From Pseudomonadota bacterium (lineage in GTDB: Bacteria > Pseudomonadota > Alphaproteobacteria > Rhizobiales > Beijerinckiaceae): a stretch of 5,775 bases of DNA. This document shows, piece by piece, positions 1-4,790 of this stretch. Numbering within the stretch: the stretch's first letter is position 1; the number at the start of each line of letters is the position of its first letter. The notes beneath the pieces are model-generated. The model had not been told where the DNA came from. It did not search any database and saw only the letters and a list, made by a program, of their open reading frames with translations. The position numbers and the translations under genes were made by a program. The DNA is taken from NCBI GenBank assembly GCA_023452965.1, contig JAEXUU010000773.1, positions 1 through 5,775 of the forward strand, read 5' to 3'.

Positions 1-166
1 CGCCGGCGAGGACGAACAGGCGCTCGAGAGCGCACGCCTTCTGATCGAGAGCGGCTGGGAAGGCGAGGCCAAATGGCTGGAGGAGTTCTGGGCGCTTCGG
101 ACGCTCAGCGGCGATCCGGCGTTCCAGGCCCTGCTTTCGCGCCAACGCGCCCTGCGCGAACTCTGA
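1..166 (+). CDS. C-terminal end of an unidentified helical protein (5' end outside window)
   Basis: An open frame enters from the left edge (first full codon at 2) and ends at TGA 164-166, giving 54 visible residues. The visible part is acidic and rich in Glu, Leu, Ala and Trp, with text such as ARLLIESGWEGEAKWLEEFW followed by a segment containing DPAFQALLSR. It looks like two or three amphipathic helices, resembling the C-terminal tail of TPR-type helical repeat proteins, in which a 'DPxFQALL' stretch is common. No catalytic motif or membrane segment is visible, so no function can be assigned. It is separated from the next gene by 171 nt containing a strong hairpin, so it is probably a separate transcription unit. 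Codon use matches the neighbours, which supports real coding sequence. Confidence 0.7.
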   Translation, partial: AGEDEQALESARLLIESGWEGEAKWLEEFWALRTLSGDPAFQALLSRQRALREL

Positions 167-181
167 GTAGCCACTGAAATA

Positions 182-210
182 GCCCGGCCGCATCGAGGAT
201 GCGGCCGGGC
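182..210 (+). terminator. Strong GC-rich hairpin, probable transcription terminator
   Basis: A perfect 12-bp inverted repeat, GCCCGGCCGCAT at 182-193 and ATGCGGCCGGGC at 199-210, encloses a 5-nt loop (CGAGG). It begins 15 nt after the stop codon of the upstream gene, where a terminator is expected. No T run follows, so it is not a textbook intrinsic terminator; U-poor hairpins of this kind are common after genes in GC-rich bacteria and may act as pause sites or 3'-end protectors. A 9-nt direct repeat (GCATCGAGG at 190-198 and 209-217) overlaps the right arm and follows from the hairpin layout. Confidence 0.65.
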
Positions 211-257
211 ATCGAGGGGCCACCTCCCGGACCCTGCCCAAGAAACAGGCAAGCCTC

Positions 258-272
258 GCCAAAGTGCTTGGC
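258..272. repeat. Short inverted repeat in the leader of the ATP-grasp operon
   Basis: GCCAA (258-262) and TTGGC (268-272) form a perfect 5-bp inverted repeat around AGTGC. The small palindrome AGGCAAGCCT lies just before it at 247-256. These sit 65-90 nt upstream of the first gene of the four-gene unit, where a promoter or operator is expected. No convincing -35/-10 pair was found. A repeat this short can occur by chance, so this is only a candidate regulatory site. Confidence 0.2.
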
Positions 273-321
273 AACAGGCCCCTTTCCGAACGGCTTCGAA
301 TGCGCATAGGCTACCTGAAAC

Positions 322-332
322 AGGGGAAGAAG
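322..332 (+). promoter_or_regulatory. Ribosome binding site of the ATP-grasp gene
   Basis: The purine-rich run AGGGGAAGAAG ends 5 nt before the ATG at 338. It is the clearest Shine-Dalgarno sequence among the first three genes of the unit, and it supports 338 as the start of the leading gene. Confidence 0.7.
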
Positions 333-337
333 CCTGC

Positions 338-1753
338 ATGCCGGCGTTCGATGAGATGACGGGGGGAGAAGGCGGATTGCGTTCGGCCTATGTCGAGCTC
401 GACCGCTGGTTGAAGGAAGCGCCGCCGGAAGTGCTGGCCCTGCGCCGGTCGCAGGCCGAGCTGTTCTTCCGACGCATCGGCATCACCTTTGCCGTCTACG
501 GTGACGAGGAATCGACCGAGCGGCTGATCCCCTTCGACATCATCCCGCGCGTTCTGACCAAGCCGGAATGGACCAAGCTGGAAAAGGGGCTGCGCCAGCG
601 CGTCACCGCGCTCAACATGTTCCTCTCCGATGTCTATGGCCCGAAGGAATGCCTGAAGGCCGGCATCATCCCAGCCGACCTCGTCTATCGCAACGCCTGC
701 TACCAGCTGCAGATGGTCGATTTCCAGGTGCCGCACGGCATCTACTGCCATATCGCCGGCATCGACATCGTCCGCGTCGACGCCGACACCTTCTACGTGC
801 TGGAGGACAATGCCCGCACCCCGTCCGGCGTCTCCTACATGATGGAGAACCGCGAGGTGATGTTGCGGCTCTTCCCGGAGCTGTTCGCGACCCACCGCGT
901 CGCGCCGGTCGACAACTACCCGGACCAGCTGCTCGCGACCTTGCGCTCCGTCGCGCCGCGCACAGCCTCCTCCGACCCGACGATCTGCCTGCTGACGCCG
1001 GGCCAGTACAATTCGGCCTTCTACGAGCATTCGTTTTTGGCCGACAAGCTCGGCGTCGAGCTGGTCGAGGGCTCGGACCTCTTGGTCAAGGACGACGTCG
1101 TCTACATGCGCACGACGCAAGGGCCGAAGCGCGTCGACGTGATCTACCGGCGCATCGACGATGATTTCATCGACCCCCTGGTCTTCCGCGGCGATTCCGT
1201 GCTCGGCGTGCCCGGCATCATCGGCGCCTACAAGGCCGGCAATGTCACGCTGGCCAATGCGGTCGGCACCGGCGTCGCCGACGACAAGGCGGTCTACAGC
1301 TACATGCCGGAGATCGTGAAGTTCTTCACCGGCGAGGAGCCGATCCTGAAGAACGTCCCGACCCATCGCTGCCGCGAGCCCGAGGCCAACGCCTATGTGC
1401 TCGACAATCTCGAAAAGCTGGTGGTCAAGGAGGTCAACGGCTCCGGCGGCTACGGCATGCTGGTCGGCCCCCATGCCAGCAAGGCCCAGATCGAGACCTT
1501 CCGGCAGAAGCTCAAGCTCCAGCCCGAAGGCTTCATCGCCCAGCCGACGCTGGCGCTCTCGACCTGCCCGACCTTCGTCGCCACCGGCGTCGCGCCTCGC
1601 CATGTCGACCTCAGGCCCTACGTGCTCTCGGGCGCCAACGGCATCTCCTGCGTCCCCGGCGGGCTCACCCGCGTCGCGCTGCAGGAGGGCTCGCTGGTGG
1701 TCAATTCGAGCCAGGGCGGCGGCACCAAGGACACCTGGGTGCTCGACGCATGA
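338..1753 (+). CDS. Circularly permuted ATP-grasp protein (DUF404/DUF407, CP_ATPgrasp type)
   Basis: This 471-residue protein is full length for its family (about 470-490 residues). The family is a circularly permuted ATP-grasp fold predicted to use ATP to join a carboxylate to an amine; the substrate is not known. Visible hallmarks are RRIGITFAVYGDEESTERLI and FDIIPR in the N-terminal third, VLEDNARTPSG at about 154-164 (acidic nucleotide/metal-binding segment), the glycine-rich loop VVKEVNGSGGYGMLVG at about 362-377, FIAQPTLALS at 399-408, RHVDLRPYV at 421-429, and the C-terminal SSQGGGTKDTWVL. No signal peptide or membrane segment is seen, so it is probably cytoplasmic. The start is supported by AGGGGAAGAAG five nt upstream. 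It leads a four-gene unit, with the alpha-E gene beginning 52 nt after its stop. A mycobacterial relative, Rv2411c, has the same kind of neighbours. Family membership is nearly certain; the ligase activity is inferred from the fold. Confidence 0.93.
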   Translation: MPAFDEMTGGEGGLRSAYVELDRWLKEAPPEVLALRRSQAELFFRRIGITFAVYGDEESTERLIPFDIIPRVLTKPEWTKLEKGLRQRVTALNMFLSDVYGPKECLKAGIIPADLVYRNACYQLQMVDFQVPHGIYCHIAGIDIVRVDADTFYVLEDNARTPSGVSYMMENREVMLRLFPELFATHRVAPVDNYPDQLLATLRSVAPRTASSDPTICLLTPGQYNSAFYEHSFLADKLGVELVEGSDLLVKDDVVYMRTTQGPKRVDVIYRRIDDDFIDPLVFRGDSVLGVPGIIGAYKAGNVTLANAVGTGVADDKAVYSYMPEIVKFFTGEEPILKNVPTHRCREPEANAYVLDNLEKLVVKEVNGSGGYGMLVGPHASKAQIETFRQKLKLQPEGFIAQPTLALSTCPTFVATGVAPRHVDLRPYVLSGANGISCVPGGLTRVALQEGSLVVNSSQGGGTKDTWVLDA

Positions 1754-1805
1754 GGCAGCCCGCTTTCGCCTATCTCCGTCTCCTCCCGGAATCCCGGACC
1801 TGACC

Positions 1806-2747
1806 ATGCTTTCGCGCACCGCCGACAGCCTCTACTGGGTCTCGCGCTATGTCGAACGGGCCGAGTATCTCGCCCGCATCCTCGATGCCACGACCCGCCT
1901 GACCAACCTGCCTTCCGCCTATGGCGGCGCCGGCACCGAATGGCAGAGCGCGGTCGCCACCGCCGGCTGCGAGGATGCTTTCGCCCTTGCCTATGACGAG
2001 GCGAACGAACGCAATGTCTGCGAGTTCCTCACCTTCAACCCGGACAATCCGTCCTCGATCCGCAATTGCTTCGCGCTCGCCCGTTCGAACGCCCGGGCGG
2101 TCCGCACCGCCCTGACGTCGGAGATGTGGGACGCGCTCAACAGCGCATGGCTGGAACTGCAGCGCTTCGAGCGCAAGCGCATGGACCGTGAGGAGTTCGC
2201 CCGCTTCCTCGACTGGGTGAAGAACGTCTCGCTCGTCTTCGACGGCTCGGCCTACCGGACGATGCTGCGCGACGACGGCTACTGGTTCTCGCGGCTCGGC
2301 GTGCATGTCGAGCGGGCCGACAACACCGCCCGCATCCTCGACGTGAAGTATCATCTGCTGCTGCCCGAGACCGAGCAGGTCGGCGGCTCGCTCGACTACT
2401 TCCAGTGGACGACGATGCTGCGCGAGGTCTCGGCACTGACCGCTTATCACTGGGTCTACCGCGAGGCGGTGAAGCCGGTGCTGATCGCCGACCTGCTGAT
2501 CCTCAACAAGCGCATGCCGCGCTCGCTGGCGAGCTGCTACGAGAGCATCTCGCGCTTCCTCGACTCGCTCGGCGATGCCTATGACCGGCATGGTCCGGCC
2601 CAGCGCCAGGCCCGCAAGACCCTGGCCAGCCTGTCGAACATGCGGATAGACGCGGTGATCCAGCGCGGGCTGCACGAATTCATCGAGGACTTCATCACCG
2701 AGAACAACCGCCTTGGTGCGATCATCGTCGACCAGTATCTGCAATAG
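1806..2747 (+). CDS. Alpha-E domain protein (DUF403 family)
   Basis: This 313-residue protein matches the usual length of the alpha-E family, all-helical proteins named for conserved glutamates and encoded beside circularly permuted ATP-grasp genes. Their biochemical role is not established; they are thought to act with the ATP-grasp partner as part of a peptide- or amide-forming system. The N-terminus MLSRTADSLYWVSRYVERAE is the family signature. A second copy of the signature, YWFSRLGVHVERADNTARIL, occurs at about 159-178. The C-terminus (RGLHEFIEDFITENNRLGAI followed by VDQYLQ) is also typical. The frame is open far upstream, but the ATG at 1806 is chosen because family members begin at this MLSRTA sequence and residues further upstream lack family character. 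The Shine-Dalgarno is poor (only CGGA-like purines), suggesting translation coupled to or dependent on the upstream gene. The next gene starts 42 nt after its stop. No signal peptide or membrane helix is visible. Confidence 0.93.
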   Translation: MLSRTADSLYWVSRYVERAEYLARILDATTRLTNLPSAYGGAGTEWQSAVATAGCEDAFALAYDEANERNVCEFLTFNPDNPSSIRNCFALARSNARAVRTALTSEMWDALNSAWLELQRFERKRMDREEFARFLDWVKNVSLVFDGSAYRTMLRDDGYWFSRLGVHVERADNTARILDVKYHLLLPETEQVGGSLDYFQWTTMLREVSALTAYHWVYREAVKPVLIADLLILNKRMPRSLASCYESISRFLDSLGDAYDRHGPAQRQARKTLASLSNMRIDAVIQRGLHEFIEDFITENNRLGAIIVDQYLQ

Positions 2748-2789
2748 GCTTTCCGCCACCGACGGAACCGAGGACCTCCAGCAGCCGCC

Positions 2790-3623
2790 ATGCGTATCCG
2801 GATCTCGCACAGCATCGCCTATGCCTATGCCGAGCCGGTGCGCCAGCTCCGGCAGGTGCTGCGGCTGACGCCCCGCGACCATGACGGCCAGCATGTCATG
2901 TCCTGGCGGATCGAGCCGAACATCGACGGCCGGCTGCGCTCCAGCCAGGACCCGTTCGGCAATCTCGTCCATGACTTCTCGGCCGACGGGCCAATCGAGA
3001 ATTATGCGATCGAAATCAAAGGCATGGTCGAAACCGTTGATCTCGCGGGCGTGATCCGCGGCGTCACCGAGAAGGTGCCGCCGGCGGTGTTCATGCGCGA
3101 CACCAGGCTGACCGAACCGAGCGCCGCGCTGCGCGATCTGACCGCCGAAGCCGAGGTCAGGGCCAGGGGCGGCAGCGACCTCTCGCGCCTGCACGCGCTA
3201 TTGGAGACGGTGCACGAGACGATAGCCTGTGTGCCGACCGGCGAGCGCGTCGGCATCGGCGCCGGCGCCTGCCTCGAAGCGGGCGAAGGCATCCCGCAGG
3301 ACGTCGCGCACGTCTTCATGACCTGCGCCCGCTCGCTCGGCGCGCCCGCCCGCTATGTCTCCGGCTATGTCGCGGAATCGGAAACGCTGCCCCATGCCGG
3401 CGGAGCCCATGCCTGGGCCGAGGCCTATCTGCCCGATTACGGCTGGATCGGCTTCGACTGTGCCAACGGGCTCTGCCCGATCGACACCCATATCCGCGTC
3501 GCTGCCGGCCTCGACTATGCCGATGCAGCGCCCGTGCGCGGCGCCCGCACCGGCGGCAATGGCGAGAGCCTGCTGGTCGAGGTCCGCGCCCAGGCGGCGA
3601 AACCGCGCCTGCAGGGGCAGTAG
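2790..3623 (+). CDS. Transglutaminase-like protein with the catalytic Cys replaced by Pro
   Basis: This 277-residue protein is normal in length for the bacterial transglutaminase-like family. It has an N-terminal beta domain (MRIRISHSIAYAYAEPVRQL, then QVLRLTPRD, about 1-85) and a papain-like core at about 140-230. Active members use a Cys-His-Asp triad to cut or transfer amide bonds. Here His is present in HAWAEAYLP (His207) and Asp in GWIGFD (Asp223), and RYVSGY (188-193) is intact. However, the motif usually reading G-x-C-Q/R-D-x-A-H reads GIPQDVAH, with Pro169 (CCG at 3294-3296) where the nucleophile belongs. Other cysteines (161, 179, 224, 229) lie nearby, but none in that position. The rest of the protein is well conserved and the frame intact, so it is not an ordinary pseudogene; it may be a pseudoenzyme that binds a substrate or partner. 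ATG 2790 fits the usual MRxRISH start; the only purine run (GAGGA-like) is rather far upstream. It sits 42 nt after alpha-E and 116 nt before Anbu. Confidence 0.92.
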   Translation: MRIRISHSIAYAYAEPVRQLRQVLRLTPRDHDGQHVMSWRIEPNIDGRLRSSQDPFGNLVHDFSADGPIENYAIEIKGMVETVDLAGVIRGVTEKVPPAVFMRDTRLTEPSAALRDLTAEAEVRARGGSDLSRLHALLETVHETIACVPTGERVGIGAGACLEAGEGIPQDVAHVFMTCARSLGAPARYVSGYVAESETLPHAGGAHAWAEAYLPDYGWIGFDCANGLCPIDTHIRVAAGLDYADAAPVRGARTGGNGESLLVEVRAQAAKPRLQGQ

Positions 3624-3665
3624 CCGGCTGCAAGGCTCAGTCTCCGGCCCGCGCATTGTCGCTGA

Positions 3666-3692
3666 CGCAGCGGCCTGATACCAGCCGCTGTG
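3666..3692 (+). other. Hairpin between the transglutaminase-like gene and Anbu
   Basis: CAGCGGC (3668-3674) and GCCGCTG (3684-3690) pair perfectly across a 9-nt loop; a G-T wobble and one further C-G pair extend the stem to 3666-3692. It lies in the widest internal gap of the unit (116 nt). No T run follows, so full termination is unlikely. It could attenuate or stabilise the message and help set Anbu apart from the three upstream genes. A 7-bp core is modest evidence in GC-rich DNA. Confidence 0.3.
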
Positions 3693-3725
3693 CTGCGCCG
3701 CACCAACTGCTGCGTATGCCCGCTC

Positions 3726-3730
3726 AGGAG
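3726..3730 (+). promoter_or_regulatory. Ribosome binding site that fixes the GTG start of Anbu
   Basis: AGGAG lies 9 nt before GTG 3740. The same frame is open further upstream, with a possible TTG start at 3656, but only the GTG has this Shine-Dalgarno sequence. The choice matters because it places Thr immediately after the initiator Met. Confidence 0.75.
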
Positions 3731-3739
3731 ACCTGTCAC

Positions 3740-4489
3740 GTGACCTATTGCGCCGGCATACTCGTCCAGGACGGTCTCGTGATGATCGCCGACACGCGCA
3801 CCAATGCCGGGCTCGACGACATCTCGACCTTCCGCAAGCTGCACATCTTCTCCTGGCCGGGCGAACGCACCCTGGCGCTCGCCACCGCCGGCAATCTCTC
3901 CCTCACCCAGTCGGTGGCCAGCCTGCTGCACGAGGGCGTGCCCAATCCGGAAACCGGCGAGCCCGAGACCTTGCAGAACGCACCCTCGATGTTCCGTGCC
4001 GCCCAGCTCGTCGGCCGCGCGGTGCGCATCGTGCGCGAGACCGATGGCGAGGCGCTGCGCGAGGCCGGCGTCAAATACGACATGTCGCTGCTCTTCGGCG
4101 GCCAGATCGTCGGCCAGCCGATGCGGCTCTTCATGATCTACTCGGCCGGCAACTTCATCGAATGCGGCATGGTCGCGCCCTTCCTGCAGATCGGCGAACA
4201 CAAATACGGCAAGCCGATCCTCGACCGCGCCGTGACCTTCAAGACCCATCTCTACGATGCGCTGAAAGTCGGGCTGATCTCGATGGATTCGACCATGCGC
4301 TCCAATCTCGGCGTCGGCCTGCCGATCGACATGATCGTGCTGCGCCGGGACGCGCAGGGGCCGGAGCTAAACCGCCGGATCGAGGCCGGCGAGCCCTATT
4401 TCCACGACCTGCGCGAACGCTGGTCGGCGGCCTTGCGCGCAGCGCATATGGCGATCCCGCGCCCGCCTTACGAACCTTCGGATACCTGA
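3740..4489 (+). CDS. Anbu, proteasome-type Ntn-hydrolase peptidase
   Basis: This 249-residue protein belongs to Anbu, the bacterial relative of 20S proteasome beta subunits. Relatives self-assemble into large cytoplasmic oligomers and are expected to hydrolyse peptide or amide bonds, but the physiological substrate is unknown. Starting at GTG 3740, it reads M-TYCAGILVQDGLVMIADT, then RTNAG. With Met removed, the nucleophile Thr1 is exposed without a propeptide, and Asp17 and Lys32 (in STFRKLH) match the proteasome Thr1/Asp17/Lys33 set. Other family marks are GNLSLTQSV (from codon 51), LLFGGQIVGQP (from 117), YSAGNFIE (from 134) and SMDSTMRSNLGVGLPID (181-197), the last holding the Asp and Ser that support the active site. 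AGGAG nine nt upstream supports the start. An upstream in-frame TTG at 3656 would add 28 residues and bury the Thr, so it is rejected. Its place after ATP-grasp, alpha-E and transglutaminase-like genes matches the known neighbourhood. The unit ends at the terminator at 4596-4635. Confidence 0.95.
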   Translation: MTYCAGILVQDGLVMIADTRTNAGLDDISTFRKLHIFSWPGERTLALATAGNLSLTQSVASLLHEGVPNPETGEPETLQNAPSMFRAAQLVGRAVRIVRETDGEALREAGVKYDMSLLFGGQIVGQPMRLFMIYSAGNFIECGMVAPFLQIGEHKYGKPILDRAVTFKTHLYDALKVGLISMDSTMRSNLGVGLPIDMIVLRRDAQGPELNRRIEAGEPYFHDLRERWSAALRAAHMAIPRPPYEPSDT

Positions 4490-4545
4490 ACGCGGCCTGC
4501 GCTGGCAGGCGGCGGCAGACCCACCTGGCAAAAATATTCACAAAA

Positions 4546-4561
4546 CCAGATACATATCTGG
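4546..4561. repeat. Palindrome in an AT-rich island downstream of Anbu
   Basis: CCAGATA (4546-4552) and TATCTGG (4555-4561) form a perfect inverted repeat with a 2-nt centre (about 6 bp plus a 4-nt loop as RNA). It is preceded by an A-rich tract (AAAAATATTCACAAAA) and followed by CTTTCCT. The island is strikingly AT-rich for this window. It could be a weak terminator; read on the - strand the stem is followed by TTTTGTG, the better terminator orientation, but no - strand gene is seen. It could instead be an operator for a dimeric regulator. Confidence 0.4.
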
Positions 4562-4595
4562 CTTTCCTGTAGGTGGCGGAGCCAGGATCCATCCC

Positions 4596-4635
4596 CGCTG
4601 CGGCCTGCCCTGCTCAGGCCGCCACAGCGTGTTTT
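4596..4635 (+). terminator. Rho-independent terminator of the ATP-grasp/alpha-E/Anbu unit
   Basis: GCGGCCTG (4600-4607) pairs perfectly with CAGGCCGC (4615-4622) across a 7-nt loop. The stem extends with CGCT (4596-4599) against AGCG (4626-4629), leaving a 3-nt bulge (CAC, 4623-4625). The stem is followed at once by TGTTTT (4630-4635). A GC-rich stem plus T run about 105 nt after the Anbu stop is a good intrinsic terminator, and it separates the unit from the downstream sensor gene. Confidence 0.7.
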
Positions 4636-4644
4636 AGCTGCCGT

Positions 4645-4698
4645 CGGCACGGAATCTTGTGAATTCGTGCCGCCAATGGAAACCGGATGGCAAGATTC
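4645..4698 (+). other. Possible pseudoknot-forming leader RNA element
   Basis: CGGCACG (4645-4651) pairs with CGTGCCG (4666-4672) to form a 7-bp stem with a 14-nt loop. The loop begins with GAATCTTG (4652-4659), the exact complement of CAAGATTC at 4691-4698, so both helices together have the order of an H-type pseudoknot (7 bp and 8 bp). There is no nucleotide between the two 5' strands, so one or two pairs would have to fray if both formed. Otherwise the helices would be alternatives. It lies about 90-145 nt before the ATG of the sensor gene. It resembles no riboswitch class recognised here. Confidence 0.3.
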
Positions 4699-4733
4699 GC
4701 CTGACAAAGTGGACCATCTGCGTGCGCCCGGAC

Positions 4734-4741
4734 AGGTGGAG
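4734..4741 (+). promoter_or_regulatory. Shine-Dalgarno-like run upstream of an alternative TTG start
   Basis: AGGTGGAG ends 4 nt before TTG 4746, which is in frame with the sensor gene. If used, the protein would gain 15 residues at the N-terminus (MPLFARLPNSESSAR) before Met 4791. The spacing is short and TTG is a weak start, so this is an alternative rather than the preferred reading. Confidence 0.3.
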
Positions 4742-4760
4742 CATTTTGCCGCTATTTGCT

Positions 4761-4781
4761 CGATTGCCGAATTCGGAATCG
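4761..4781. repeat. Bulged palindrome just before the sensor gene start
   Basis: The core CCGAATTCGG (4767-4776) is a perfect 10-bp palindrome. Flanking CGATT (4761-4765) and AATCG (4777-4781) pair as well, with a single unpaired G at 4766. As RNA this is an 8-bp stem with one bulge and an AAUU loop, ending 9 nt before ATG 4791 and covering the only purine run (GGAA, 4775-4778) that could serve that ATG. It could be a DNA operator or a hairpin masking the ribosome site. Confidence 0.4.
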
Positions 4782-4790
4782 TCTGCACGC

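Larger units (their letters stand above)
4490..4790. other. 301-nt intergenic region rich in inverted repeats, no gene seen
   Basis: No credible coding sequence is visible on either strand between Anbu and the membrane sensor gene; short open frames here have no recognisable family text. In order, the region holds an AT-rich island (about 4529-4567) with a palindrome, a terminator hairpin (4596-4635), a stem-loop whose loop is complementary to downstream sequence (4645-4698), a purine-rich run, and a bulged palindrome (4761-4781) just before the next start. The part after 4635 is probably the promoter and leader of the downstream gene, although no clear -35/-10 pair was recognised. Confidence 0.6.

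Noticed and set aside
311..1819. 502-codon open frame on the - strand opposite the ATP-grasp gene
   Set aside because: Its translation is low-complexity Asp/Val/Gly/Ala/His-rich text with no family motif, as expected antisense to a GC-rich gene. The + strand carries clear ATP-grasp motifs throughout.
1770..3194. 474-codon open frame on the - strand opposite the alpha-E and transglutaminase-like genes
   Set aside because: It spans two convincing + strand genes and reads as antisense low-complexity sequence without motifs.
3656..3684. Possible promoter (TTGTCG then ATACCA) for independent transcription of Anbu
   Set aside because: The -10 match is poor at every reasonable spacing, and such matches are easily found by chance.
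3748..4572. 274-codon + strand frame overlapping Anbu
   Set aside because: An Arg/Ala/His-rich frame-shifted reading of Anbu with no motifs of its own.
4636..4790. A known c-di-GMP riboswitch in the leader of the GGDEF gene
   Set aside because: The characteristic conserved segments and helix layout of the known c-di-GMP classes were not recognised here; only unassigned inverted repeats are visible.
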